A stretch of DNA of 64,000 nt from Paramarasmius palmivorus (taxonomy: Eukaryota; Basidiomycota; Agaricomycetes; Agaricales; Marasmiaceae). Below the pieces are notes generated by a model. That model did no database searches. It had not been told where the DNA came from and saw only the letters and a list, made by a program, of their open reading frames with translations. Position 1 is the first letter of the stretch. Every line of letters starts with the position of its first letter. The stretch spans positions 682,001 through 746,000 of the forward strand of contig JAYKXP010000020.1 of assembly GCA_037176845.1 (NCBI GenBank). The letters are read 5' to 3'. The position numbers and the translations under genes are program-made. This document shows, in pieces, positions 25,922-37,054 of this stretch.

Positions 25922-26716
25922 CTAGGGACTCCCCGGAAGTGGCGAAAGGTGCCATTTACCATCATGCCTATCCGCTTCTGTGATCGTGTCCGGGAAATTC
26001 GCCGACCTGAAGCCAACTCTGATGCCTGCCTCAGCCTTGTTTGGATTTCCACCAGAAGCATACAAAAATAGGGAGCCACGGAAAGGGCTCGCAGCTTGAT
26101 AATTTTGGTGGGTGACACATAGATTGCATGCTGCCCCACCCCTCCAGTGCGGAGTTTCGTCGTTCAGGTAGCGGTATTCGCTGAGAATTCCGTTGGGAGA
26201 GAAGAAGAAAATATCGAGCTATCGGGACAATATCAGCATTCAGTCCAACGTGTATCAAGAAATTAGAAATGGTTTAGCACTTACAACCCCAACATCATTA
26301 TCGCCTTTCTCTCCGCGGTGCCTCTGAGCGACAGCAATGGGTGTTCCACGCATGACCTCATTTGCGGGAACAATCAACTTCACGTTCTTGGTTACCCCAT
26401 CCGTAAAGGCGTCCGTAACGTGCACCATCATGATATCAAAGGTAGAAGCGCTTTGGTAGAAGATGAAAGAGTTGCCATTGGGAGCTTCAGCGATATCAAC
26501 ACCTCCAAGGGGGTCTACGTCGGGTGCTGGTGCTGCGTTGGCTTTGAGAGCTGCCTGAGGTGCAGCGTCCCCTTCAGCTGCATTCTCCTGACTGTGGACG
26601 AGAGGAGCCAACTGTAACATGGCGAGAGCCTGAAATCGCGAGACGTTAGACTAGATACCCAACTGCAGAGGTAAAGGGGAACATACGGTAAATGCGAGCA
26701 CCTGCTTGAAGATCAT
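25922..26716 (-). CDS. Small secreted protein, paralogue B
   Basis: It is the duplicate of paralogue A, with the same three-exon plan and exon lengths (26687-26716, 30 nt; 26285-26629, 345 nt; 25922-26218, 297 nt), giving 223 residues. Signal peptide and mature motifs are conserved: NSFIFYQSASTFDIMMVHV, LDIFFFSPNGILSEYRYLND and TPHWRGG. Differences fall mainly at third positions and in the linker and C-terminal loop (SGGNPNKAEAGI versus DGGNWKKSGAGI). Keeping length, phase and signal peptide suggests that purifying selection still acts. The function is unknown. A TATA box lies 47 nt upstream of the start codon. Confidence 0.8.
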
Positions 26717-26762
26717 CACGAAGTTGTTGGATGTTGTAGATTTCAGGAGCGTGATATTAAAG

Positions 26763-26770
26763 TATATATA
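26763..26770 (-). promoter_or_regulatory. TATA box of paralogue B
   Basis: The sequence tatatata lies 47 nt before the start codon, matching the spacing in front of paralogue A. Confidence 0.6.
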
Positions 26771-27464
26771 GCCAGCGTCGGAACCGGAGGAGGCGGGCGT
26801 TGCATCGAAGCAACTTAACCTGCGTTCATAACTTCAAGGCGCCGTGCAAGTCGTCAAAGCAGCGATTCATTCAAGCAAACATTGATTCGACCTATGTATC
26901 CCGACTAGCGTTAGATTTCCTTTGAAGGGAGGCGGCGACCAGCGGCCCCTTCTAATCCCCGCTGTACCATTCCGTGGTCTTCAATGTCCTTGACTTCGAT
27001 GTCTAGAGGGAGAATGATCTACTGAGATGAAAAATGATAAATTCTCGGTGGCAGGCTGCGGGGAGGAATGTGTACGGACAAAGACGGAGAGCCCTCTACT
27101 GGTTCATGAATCCCAAGCTTTCCACCACTATGGCTAGCAAAAGGAATCGTAACCCAGTAAGTCCAGGTGTACAAGGTATGTCGGGGGTTCGTGAGGATGA
27201 ATAAGTGAACTCTGAAAAGCCTAAAGGTGAATGTATCAGAACACTGTCAGCAAAGATACAACATTGAGAACCCACTCAAGGTGTCTCTTGTCATGAGTTC
27301 TTCCATAACCCTCGGTATCTTCAATCCCCGGGAACAAACAAATTTGTACGGGAGTTATGGTGGCACGAAAGTGAATGCTCGGAGACTTCAAATTGATATG
27401 GTTAGAGCTCCACAAAAGAACAGAAGTACTCGTATTGAGAGTATGATACAGCATACAAAATGAG

Positions 27465-28185
27465 CTAGCAGAAGACAGCATATTCACTTTGTTGAAGGAA
27501 CAAAGTACCATTTGTTATGGTACCCGTCCGCTTCAATGACTATGCTTGAGGAGCTCCCCATTGAGCTTGAATCTTTGCCCCCGCGTCCTTTGAGCGTGCG
27601 CCGATAGCACGCAAAAATGGGAAGGTACCGAAAATGTTCGCAACCTAATGAATCCAGTGGGTGTCACCGGTTCACCTCCATCGCACGTCATACCACCAAA
27701 GCAGGTCAGATTCTTGTCGTGACAGCAGCGATACTCAGGGTTCTATCGAGAAAGAGAGAAAAAAGGATAACGTCAGCATTTGGTTGAGTCTAGGATTCAA
27801 ATAGAACTAGTTGGCTTACAGATCCAATCATTGGGCCATATCACCACGGTGCCGCTACGCGACAACGATGGGCATCATACGCATATCCTCTTTCTCGGGA
27901 ACAAATAGTTCCGCATACCTGTAAAGACGTCCATGACATGACGCGCACCATCATGATATCGAAGGTGGCAGGGCTTGAGTGGAAAATAAAAAGGCTACTG
28001 GGTGTTTCGGCAATATCGACAGCCGCCGCTGCTTCATTGTATTTGAGAGCTTTCGTCCCCTCACTTTGAACAAGGGAAGCCATCGTAAAAAGTGCTTGAC
28101 AGAATGAGGCGTTAGCACAACGTGCCCGGTCAGTTGTAAACGGCGACGTACAATCAATGCTCTTGCTTGAAGATCGTTAACAGAC
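27465..28185 (-). pseudogene. Decayed third copy (C) of the small secreted protein
   Basis: This region aligns with paralogues A and B but is broken. The start codon position reads ACG instead of ATG near 28173, and the signal-peptide exon carries an indel. Exon 2 keeps SLFIFHSSPATFDIMMVRV (27841-28083) and then shifts frame after an apparent two-base insertion, ending in a stop near 27841. Exon 3 is recognisable by its position and an EYRCCHDKN stretch where A has GYRYLNDET. It is much more diverged than A and B are from each other, so it is the older copy. Rescue by different splicing cannot be excluded, but no intact chain was found. Confidence 0.65.
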
Positions 28186-29842
28186 AATGGTGGGTGTTGT
28201 AGGTTTTGAGAGCGCAAGGTCAGGTTTTTATAGCCAGCTATCGGGTCCCGACAGGCCGTGCTCGACTGTTGAATCGAAGTATACTGACGTATCGGCGTTG
28301 TTCAAGTCGTGAGAGTGGCGATTGGCTTCGGTAGGCGGCGCTCAGGGTTTCCTGTCCTCAGAAAAGCGAAGAGCCGAGGGTAGCGCCTGTCGTAGATCCT
28401 AGAGGGCATTGAGTAAACAAACTCATTTCTGCGACGAATACAGAAAACTGACCCGCTGTACAATGATGATCCAATTGGCGCATAGTTCCTTCCAGGATCG
28501 TGGTTGCCTTCGTGCATGCTAATAGTTGCACCATCCCGTGGCCTTCCATGAACTTCTATATCTCCAGTTCTTAGGGGAGCGACTGGCTTGCCGAGATTGT
28601 GATCAATGAATTCTCGCTGGCTTGAGGTAAGGAATGGCTGCGTTGTCCATCAAATGACTACAGGGGGAAGGACGCTTCCACCAAGAAACTAGGGAAAATA
28701 ACGAGTTTCATGCGGATAGAGTCGCCTGCAATAGGAGTGAACATGGTGATCATCGCAAAGCTATAGTGGTACGCACCAGCGGAGGCGAACATAGACCATG
28801 CTTGTTTCTTGACTTCTTTTCTCGTATTATTTGTCTTTATATTTCGATAATGTAAGCAATTCTGGACATCGAAACGAATTAGTGTGGACACACGAGTAAT
28901 GCTTTGACACGACCCACTATGCTGGCCGAAAACAACTTCGGACCGAGCCTTCAGCAAGACTATTACTACGGCGAAGCGCAAGATGGAGAGTCAAGCGGTG
29001 AGGACCTAATTTAGATTGAAAAGGCGTGTCTGTATGATGTGAAGAAAGTGGATCATCTATATGTGTGTCAGCGCGAACGACCCCAAGTGAGCAAGTGTGT
29101 ATTGTGTTTAAATTGTGTTTAAAACTTACCCAAGCACCTTTTCTGCCCCAGATATCCTTGCCAGTGCTTCTTGCTTCCTCTACTGCGTATGCTTGGACGT
29201 TGCCGATGCTTGAATGGAACAGTGGGATGGTGATCATGGTCAAGCATGATGAGCCGAAAATTCCCAGGCTTACCCTAGTCTCCTGTAAGCCGACTCAATC
29301 ACTCGTACCCCTTCGTACCCTAACCTCCTCAGACTCCATTTTTCAACCATTTTTACTACAACTGATAGAACAAGGTCGAAGACTTTTGTTTCGTTGCCTG
29401 ATCAACTTGACTGATAGAATAACTCTCAGGGTTGGTCAGACCATATCTCTCCCTGGGATTCAGCTGGCAGTACTACTATCTCTGGCCCGGATGAAGTGGG
29501 CCTTACTTGTCGCTTAAACAGGATTCAAGAACTGAATCATTCCTGTGCTATTCTGCAATCATGTTGCTTAGTTCACGGTACCCTTGGTTATCTTGGCGAA
29601 TCGCAAGCAGTGACAACAAGTCTTAGTTTGCAATCACTGATTCGCGTTTCGTGACGAGCTGTGCATAGTATGCAATGGCGCACACCAGGGCTGATTCGAA
29701 ACACTCCAGATCCCCTCAGATCCCCATAACCAGGGTTCGATAACTCACCGTCGACCTCGGATACTTGTTCCCGTAGGTGTTTCAAAATTCACTGTCCAAC
29801 GACAAAAGTTACCCGTGTCTCGAATGATAAAGATCTCAGCGG
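28186..29842. other. Intergenic; flank of the third repeat unit, then unassigned
   Basis: The segment to about 28640 still resembles, weakly, the upstream flank of paralogues A and B. Beyond that, a minus-strand frame (about 29130-29243) containing SIGNVQAYAVEEARSTGKDI ends at a good donor site and looks exon-like, but no partner exon or family could be found. I therefore do not call a gene. Confidence 0.4.
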
Positions 29843-29850
29843 TATAAAAA
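29843..29850 (+). promoter_or_regulatory. TATA box of small secreted protein gene
   Basis: The sequence tataaaaa lies 53 nt before the ATG at 29903. Confidence 0.6.
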
Positions 29851-29902
29851 TGCAGGGAGAATTCGTCAGGCTGATTCCTTCCTAGCCTTCATCGACATCA
29901 CC

Positions 29903-30447
29903 ATGAAACTGAGCTTCGCCACCATCCTTATCGCTGCTACGGCAGTTCTTGCTCAGGACGTGCCTTCAGGTCTTGTCTCTCCACCCGAGGGTGCGACTCT
30001 GAGCCTGAACGATGTGCGCTCATACTCCACGATCATCATGATACCGTGCGGTTTAACTGACTTCCAACCTTCAGAAACTCAACATCACTTTGGCTCCTAA
30101 TCGCTACGCGCGTGCATTCACCTCTTCCATCACTGCATACATTCTCGACAGCAACACCATTCCGGAGGGGTACACTAGCTTCAGACGGATTGTCACCGAT
30201 GTTCCACCTAACTCAAAGGTCACTATTCCCAGTGGCTTACAAGTCGACTCGTATGAAATCGTCACCGACGCTCCACTCAATGCATTTATTACTACGACCG
30301 GTCGGAAAACGCTCATTGTCGAGGAAAGGTTCCAGGATCCCTCTGTAAGTGAACTGTTGTCGATTTGCCTCAGATTGGATGGCTGATATTCTTGTATTAG
30401 CGACATAATACCGCGATTCATGCCAGAATTCTTGAGGTGACGAATTG
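29903..30447 (+). CDS. Small secreted protein, unknown family
   Basis: Three exons, 29903-30013, 30075-30344 and 30400-30447, all joined in phase 0, encode 142 residues. The N-terminus MKLSFATILIAATAVLAQ is a clear signal peptide. The mature protein is about 124 residues, has no cysteine, and alternates hydrophobic and Thr/Ser residues (for example ITAYILDSNTIPEGYTSFRR and NAFITTTGR), suggesting a compact beta-sandwich. I do not recognise a family. It is not similar to the duplicated secreted proteins upstream. A TATA box sits at a normal distance, which supports the chosen start. Secretion is well supported; any role as an effector or wall protein is speculation. Confidence 0.75.
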
Positions 30448-30899
30448 ATTTTATGGGATGCAGATGGGATGGATCGGGCTATGTCTAGCTCAGCGCTATT
30501 CCTCAGTCGTTACCTTGTGAACATTTTCTTAGATTCTAGGCTCTATACGCTAACACGGCTATAACTTTTTGTTGCGTAAACCAGGCTAGAGCTTGTAAAT
30601 AACGGATGGATTCATCTGAGATTCATGTCGGACATGTGGGACCTAGACGAGTTTCGCAATTGCATTCTGATGGCATGATGGCGTTCAAAACGTTACATTT
30701 GTAGATCTTGGCTAATATTAGATGTCTAGACTCAGACTGTTGTCGTTGATATTCTCTCTGTTGTTGCTTATTGAGGACACTGGGCTATTAACCAATTCTA
30801 TCTTTTGTGGTATTCCTCGGGCGTATTGTTACAAAAATAAAGAGGTGTATGAATTCAAATTTCAACCTTTCCTAGTAAAGATATCCAAATCTCACCTAG
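30448..30899. other. Intergenic between convergent genes
   Basis: This AT-rich gap lies between the 3' ends of the small secreted protein gene and the leftward zinc-finger gene. It probably holds both 3' untranslated regions. Confidence 0.4.
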
Positions 30900-31994
30900 C
30901 TACATTCCTTCACCATCCGCTGACTCGGAAAGTCCGCCATGACACGAATCTGTATGTGCGTCCAGCCGTCGCTGAGAAGAAAAGAATTGGGAGCACCGAA
31001 CACACCGCCATCTGCTTGATTTACCATGCTGTGTGACTTCATGTCTCCAGCGGTCATGCTGCCTCGAAAAGGACGCGCCACATCCAATGGTACATTGAAA
31101 GGCCTTCGGAGACTTGGGCCGGTGAGTCAGCATATGTGCGTCTCGAGTATATGTACTCGTAAAGGAGCGAGTGCAGGTTGGCAGTGTGCAGGGAAAATTC
31201 CGGGCTCGACGTTGTCGCCCATTGGTGATAGGTGGCGAGGTTTCGAGCGAATCATGTGTGCTGCGAGCTTGGCGACCTGATGAATTGGGAGGCAAAGATG
31301 AACAACCACTATCATAGGTCGTTGAGGAGAGAGGAGACCCTAAAGGGTTTCCTGGAAGCGCAACTGTTTCGATTTCCTGGCCGGAGACCGAAGAAACCAG
31401 TGAAGTCCCTGCGCTGCCCAGGTACGAGTTGCCTTGGAGGGCCGATTCTAACATCGGCATATCGGCTGCAGCAGATGTCACGAAGTCTGACGACGCGAAC
31501 GGTAAATAGAGTAAAGACGCATCCCATGGATCTGCCGTCTAGTCAGAGCCCAAAGAAACGATCGCTACGGCTAGTACTCACCGCTGGATGACTGGATAGA
31601 AGACACGCCCTCCTGATGGTCTAATTCGTCTAGACCCTGGGATAGGCTTTCTTCTGCACCAACATAGCTGGTGACCGAGGTTTGTTGCTGCGTTGAAGCT
31701 GAAGAATTTTGTCAGTACCCATTCAGTGACCTGTGTTTTGGAGTGCAACTTACCGTTAGGTATCTGGGACGTGTCGGGCTCTTTTGATATCGCAACCGTG
31801 ATTTCATGGCGTTCCTCGATTACTTCGAAACGCAGAGTTGATTGGGATTGCGAACTTGATAGACCAAGACCTGTGCTTCGAGAAGGCAGCGCTTTGAGCT
31901 CGAAGGATGATCGCAAGTCCCCTTGTTCAGTAACTCGAACGCATACCACGATCTTGAGCGTATCGAGAACTTCGTAAGGCAGCGAGAAAGACAT
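30900..31994 (-). CDS. C2H2 zinc-finger protein, paralogue 1
   Basis: Three exons, 31754-31994, 31582-31698 and 30900-31486, join in phase and give 314 residues. The C-terminal third has three zinc fingers. The first reads FPCTLPTCTRSFTSTYTRDAH and is followed by a His four residues on. The second begins FQCTIGCGASFSRQHDRWRH. The third, WRCVRCSQFFSSQRRLDAH, lacks the usual two residues of spacing after its first Cys pair. The N-terminal region begins MSFSLPYEVLDTLKIVVCV, a block shared with the paralogue at 47938-48982 but unknown to me otherwise. The middle is Ser-rich. It is probably a nuclear DNA-binding regulator. A TATA box (32033-32038) lies about 40 nt upstream and supports this start over the upstream in-frame Met codons. 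Confidence 0.82.
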
Positions 31995-32032
31995 GATGGG
32001 AGTGGATTCCGTGAAGTTAGTGGCTAGAGTGC

Positions 32033-32038
32033 TATATA
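32033..32038 (-). promoter_or_regulatory. TATA box of zinc-finger paralogue 1
   Basis: The motif tatata within gctatatagc lies about 40 nt upstream of the MSFSLP start codon on the minus strand. Confidence 0.5.
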
Positions 32039-32932
32039 GCCGATACACCGCATGAAAATTGAGAAACCTTACGCACTTATTCGACAGCAGGAATAGTGAT
32101 TTTTGCCAAACCACATAACCTGCCTCTGCCACACCGCCGTTTCCCACCCCGCTGTGGGATTAGACCTGATTTGCAGTTCATCATGCTATGAGATTCCATC
32201 AAACGGCGACAAGTCTACGGGCATCGAGGTATCAGCATATTACGACAGACACAAGGCCGCCATTGGGATTTTCGCAACACTAACGCACCTTTATATGACG
32301 CCTACAATTCACTGAAAATAAATTTAGACCAGGATGTTAAAAAAACCTGAAAATCACGTACCAGACATCGGAATGCCGATAATCCGAGCCTGATAACAGC
32401 GCGAATTTCAAACGGAGGGGTGTATGAGCCAATCATCTATTCAGAAACGCGCCATATACTTAACTAGAGAGGAGAGTTCGCACTCCTCGGTCTCGGATTC
32501 GGGTCCGAAGTCTGGTAAGGGACGGCAGGCCACGGTGAAGTTTACGTGAGTGAAACGGCTTGCGCTCGGCTGTGGTTTCGGCACGTCCGAAGGGAGTGCC
32601 GAGCTATGGGTTTGCGGCATAACCAGCTGGCGCAGTAGACGCCGTTGTTCGGCAGGCGAGTGGCACTCGCCGTGGGAGAAGCGGCTCTGGCTTTGGCCCA
32701 TCGGACTAGGTTCGGGTTAGAAGGCAGATCACGATGCAAAGGGCAGTCGTCAACCTTGACTATGGATATCGGATATGCACGCGCATGGGTTCGCGAAGGG
32801 TTCGTGTTTTCAATGAGAAAAGACATTCCAATGGTACTGTAGCCGAACCGATTCAAACTTCAAACCTTTGTAAAGGGTCAAACAGACGAAAAAAAAAGAC
32901 GAGAGACCGACGCTCACTCTTAAAACCCCGTT
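32039..32932. other. Intergenic; no supported gene
   Basis: Frames on both strands around 32441-32856 have no recognisable motif and differ in composition from the neighbouring exons. I see nothing else in it. Confidence 0.4.
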
Positions 32933-33665
32933 CTAGCAACCACCAATTAACCACTGCACCCCAGCGAGTACTCCGTCAACAACTCTCACAGCTTCTCCTT
33001 CATCGAGACCTTCGCGGATCGCATCTCCCAGCCCAGTCATCCCTGCACACCCCAAAGACACTACTTTTGCTCCCTTCTCTCCCAAGCGCCTTGCCGCACT
33101 GGCCATCCTTCTCTTGACCTCTTCAGCCGACGTTTGGTGTAGTTCAACCGCGGAAGAGGCCGGTTGTTTCGACTCCAGCGAACGTCGTCGGCGAAGTTTG
33201 CGTTCCGAGAAAATTGGTTACACCAGTCGAAAGAGCCTCTTCCCAAATCTTCCCTGTTGATACTATTCCCCATTTCGCTTTCAAAGAAGGAGGATAAGAG
33301 GAGAGAAGACCAAGAGCGGTGAGAACGCTTGCTTCGAATATCCCGATGACGTGGGCCCGTTTTTTCCTCTTCTTTGCTTGGATTTCTGTAGCCAGAATCC
33401 CGACTAATGGATGCTCTGAGTAACAAGCGACCAAAAACCCATCATATTTGTCTTCGTCGAGGAGAGGTAAGAGATGAGGAAGGCAATGGGTAGCGCTGAG
33501 ATGAGCGTCTGAAGGAGAGTTGATGCTCGCGATACCGCCTTCTGATTGAGGGGCGGTAAAGTAGTCTACCGTGACATCAGACGGAACAGATATCGAAGAT
33601 TTCAGAGATTCGGTCATGCTCTGGGTTGTGTTGGGGTTGATAATAAGGATGTGTATGGTCGACAT
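32933..33665 (-). pseudogene. Asp/Glu/hydantoin racemase-like (DCG1-type) gene with one frameshift
   Basis: The product resembles the fungal DCG1 family within the Asp/Glu/hydantoin racemase superfamily. The first part (33665 to about 33165) starts MSTIHILIINPNTTQSMTE and includes the Cys-containing segment GFLVACYSEHPLVG and then GVETTGL. Frame is then lost at about 33160-33165. The remainder continues in another frame as AVELHQTSAEEVKRRM and carries the second conserved Cys in VVSLGCAGMTGLGD, ending at 32933. The total length is one base more than a multiple of three, and removing one T of a TT would restore a complete protein of about 243 residues. Either an assembly error or recent inactivation could explain this. 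A 55-nt intron with a weak GAG acceptor would also keep frame but would remove conserved residues. Confidence 0.75.
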
Positions 33666-34777
33666 GATGGGGGTAACCGATAAGGTGCCTGAAGAGGAGA
33701 GAATCGATTAAAAAGCTTCTTTCATTGAGAGGGATAAGGTGGTATATTGGGACTGAGTACTGAATTTTCATAATGATACAATACAGCAAGGTACAGAGCA
33801 GGAGTACCGGCCATACCGAGACTAGTAGGCAGGCTGAGTTGATGAATAACGTGCCATCCAAAGCTGTAGTCGCGTTCAAGGTCCCCTTTTCGCATAGAAT
33901 CTTCCTAGTTTTGAGACCAAGGTCATTGAGAGGTACTGGTTGCAATACTGCAATAGGTCAGTCGATTAGGAAAACGTGGTGAAGCCGACGACGCACATTT
34001 GACCCAAGTCGTCGATGGACTCAATATTCTTTTCCCTAGCCCTTTCTTCATACATATTTCAACGCATCTTCGACGTAAAGATATCTTGCTGTCCGCGCTG
34101 CTGAATGGCCGAACGATAATGGTCGTCGAGAACAAACCGTGCCAGCCTTGCCCTCGACCGCTTCTCTTCCACGAATGCAGCGGTTGGATTTTGTTTGTGC
34201 AGGAACTTGAACAAAACTTAAGACGATGACGAGTTTGCCGAGCAAAAATAGAAGGCATTGCCCTATATGGAAGTACGGAGCACCGGCACGGAGACAACAT
34301 CGGTTTTGCATCTTTTCTCATGTCGTCTTTATATCTTAGGGTCTTCTTCCTCCCGAAACAGCTACCAGCCCTTGCGGTGCTCTTACCAACGCGACTATGG
34401 ATCCCACTCGACTTGCAGGCTCACAAAGGCGAGTCGAACTAAACAATGGTACTGACTTGGAGCTTGCGCTCTCACAGTACGGCAACCCTTGTCGCAGTTA
34501 TGACTTTGGGGCGCTCCCCGTCATCCATGTTAGCGAGCCAGGACGGGGATCAGCATTTTCCGCCTCGTTCCCGCTGTCATTGAGTACCAATACGTTGCTG
34601 CAATTAAAGAAGTAGGGCACTGTGACTTCTAGGCCAGGGATATGAATCATCTGAATGATCGGCGTTTATACCAGTGGGCGGCAATATTCGAATGTTCCAA
34701 GAGACAGTGCGCAGGGACACAAGCTCAAGATCTTCTTCTACTACTCACATTGCCTCCTACACCAATCTGTGGTCGAA
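33666..34777. other. Intergenic; no supported gene
   Basis: This stretch lies between the racemase-like gene and the GDQHN-type gene. A plus-strand frame at 34397-34615 has no partner exon or motif and is not called. Confidence 0.4.
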
Positions 34778-35434
34778 ATGTTCAATAACGCGAATCACGT
34801 CGCGGTTTACGGCGATGCGATCAACATCGTCAGAGGAGACCAGCACAATCGACACATTGTTGTCAAAATTTCTCTCGCCGGGAAGGGTGCCAAGCAATCA
34901 AGCGAATACCGCCAGGTCAGTATCTTGGTGAGCTCTATGTAGTGGTGTGGGTCCACGCCTGACCACGCCCACTTCATTTTGCTCAAACCAGTTTCACGAA
35001 ATCATCCTTGGCGATATACAACCTCGACGCGAGCTCTATACGGAAAATGTCGAAGAAAGAGAAGAGAGATGGACGGATAAGCTCTACAGGCTTATCACTA
35101 GGAAGAATGTCGACTACACTGTCCAGAGAACCATCTTTATCGCCGAGTTGAACAGCCATCCAAATCAAACGTTCACCGTCATGTCATTTAAAGGTCAACG
35201 TGCACGGAGGGTAAGACTCAACGCATTCGCGCATAGAAGGCTTGCTCATGACTTCGACTTCACCAAATACAGCTGTGGAAGAAAGAATTCCTCAAGCTCT
35301 CGCAAATACAGTACGTGGGTTTCTGGTCCTTCAGAAATGTCTCCGGAATTCACGGGTCAATACTAGGAGTTCTTACCTACTTCAGCTATTTGGAATCAAC
35401 CAGTCAAAGATCCCAGCGCTCATCTTTTATGGAG
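34778..35434 (+). pseudogene. GDQHN-type Agaricomycete protein, truncated
   Basis: Four exons can be joined: 34778-34915, 34992-35210, 35273-35310 and 35367-35434. The N-terminus MFNNANHVAVYGDAINIVRG, then DQHN, is the hallmark of a large family found mainly in Agaricomycetes. Further family blocks follow in order: FHEIILGDIQP, VDYTVQRTIFIAELN, FTVMSFKGQRARR-LWKKEFL and LLQLFGINQSKIPALIFYGG. Family members normally go on for several hundred residues. Here the frame is lost shortly after IFYGG and nothing downstream to 36000 resembles the rest. The molecular function of the family is unknown. The copy is probably a truncated relic, although an unusual next exon beginning near 35475 cannot be ruled out. 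Confidence 0.6.
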
Positions 35435-36039
35435 GTAGCAAGCGTCAATCTACCAACTGTGTACTTTCATGGAGCTGATTTCGGGACTTGTATGGCCAGG
35501 CAACCGAGTTTTCTTCTTCTCCGCAACGGGCCAAGTATCTTATGGCTTGATAATCATAGAGGCTACGGTGCAACTCAAAGATGTACGGATTTCCGTTCCT
35601 TCCCTGTGATACTATGTTATTAATAGCGTCTCGATAGGGCACTCTTCTCTGTTCGATAAAAGTCGAACGAACCGGTTGTGTTATTGTTTTACCGTAAGCT
35701 CGACAGATAATCCACATTCAAGTTATCCTGACTTGAAATGATTTACAGGGCAGCCGCCGTGACAAAAGAGTCATAAAACGTCTCAAAATCGTGGAGTCGA
35801 TACCACTGGAGGTAATAACGGATACTTTCGATGCGAGAGGTGCATTATCTTTTTGGGCTTCCTGAGCGCAGGAACGTTATACCCGTCATACCCTTTCATT
35901 GTAAGCTCGCACATGTTTTAGTGCACTTTTTCCGAAAGCCAGAACACTCGACAACACCCGGTTGTATATTAAATACAATACTAAAAGTACACATTATCGG
36001 TGATTGTATGATATACAAGTCTGTCTCTATTCGTCGAGA
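35435..36039. other. Possible decayed 3' part of the GDQHN-type gene
   Basis: Fragments of open frame near 35475-35620 follow the last recognisable exon but do not match the family. The rest is without a supported gene. Confidence 0.35.
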
Positions 36040-37054
36040 TCACCGTCGGAGACTCCGGAGTATGGCCCCAGAATCCACCCACAGTTCTGCTCTAACTTGT
36101 TTCTGAACTGCTTCCAACGCCAGAACGGTCACAATACCCAGTATGAACGCCATCAATAAACGCCAATCACTCTTCCCCGCACGCTTAGCCTCTGATACCT
36201 TCGTACTGGCACTAAGCGGCTCCGAGCTCACAATTGTTGATATTGTTGAAGGTGCTGGAGGTGGGAGATAATCCTTCCTATAAACCATCGTCTCTTCTCT
36301 AGCTGCTGCCAAATGCGCCTTCTTCAACCCAACCAAGCCATCAATGCTACTCAAGCTGTCCTGTTCCCAGAATCTTTGCATCGTGAACGCTCCTCCAGTC
36401 CTGGCGCTGGTCGTGTATCTTCGATTTTGGCGCACATAGAAAGGAGCTTGTTGCGTGGAGATTTGTATTCGTAGATTGGTATGGAAAACCCGCAGGACTG
36501 CGATTGCAGGGTTTTAATAATGAGTAGGGAAAGTGGAACAAGAAGGGGTACTCACCGTGCCGACCATATGAACCTTGATGACGATGACGGCGCGAGAGCC
36601 GGGGTTACGTCGGCCGTGAGGAAGGTAGGCATGGTATTCTGGGGTACCGAATTCATGGAAGGACCCTGTATTGTTGATGTGAGAACTGTTGTTGGCAGTA
36701 TGTGAGCAAGTGTTCGCACCTGTCCCGAAAAGTCTAAGGATTCTGGGCATGCCCTCAAACGCGCAAAACATTATTGTAATTCTTCCGTTCTCTCTTATGT
36801 GTGATATCGTTTCTATACCTGAATGATCGTGTCAGTAAGTTCACCCCCGAGAGTAAAGCAGCCTCACCACTTCCAGTTAGATCCTCGTACCAAACTGTCT
36901 TGTCATCCACAATGTGAAACGTCCCTTCCACGCCCTTCGGAGAAACATTGACATGGCCATTCGGTGCTAGAGGTGCTGTAGCGACGAAGAAAAGCTTTTG
37001 CTGCTCAATCCAAGGTATCATGCTTTCGGGTATCGTATCGAAGAACTGGCCCAT
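36040..37054 (-). CDS. FMN-binding split-barrel (pyridoxamine 5'-phosphate oxidase-like) protein with C-terminal membrane segment
   Basis: Five exons, 36868-37054, 36720-36818, 36556-36665, 36436-36497 and 36040-36400, join to 272 residues. The protein starts MGQFFDTIPESMIPWIEQQK and has the split-barrel motifs FFVATAPLAPNGHVNVSPKG, VWYEDLTGSG, GIETISHIRENGRITIMFCA and FEGMPRILRLFG. The later segment CGFSIPIYEYKSPR and the SIDGL block also match the fungal family. The C-terminus adds a hydrophobic helix (LLMAFILGIVTVLALEAV), so it may be tail-anchored. The family binds FMN, but its substrate in fungi is not settled. The last intron is only 35 nt (36401-36435), yet it restores frame exactly with GTGCGC...CCAG ends. 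An in-frame upstream Met at 37144 exists but is less family-like. Confidence 0.82.

Larger units (their letters stand above)
25591..27355. repeat. Tandem segmental duplication, unit 2
   Basis: This is the second copy of the unit at 22637-24575, carrying paralogue B plus its 3' and 5' flanks. Flank similarity can be followed past the gene to the segment near 27290-27355, which matches 24500-24575 with scattered substitutions and small indels. Boundaries are by eye. Confidence 0.8.
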
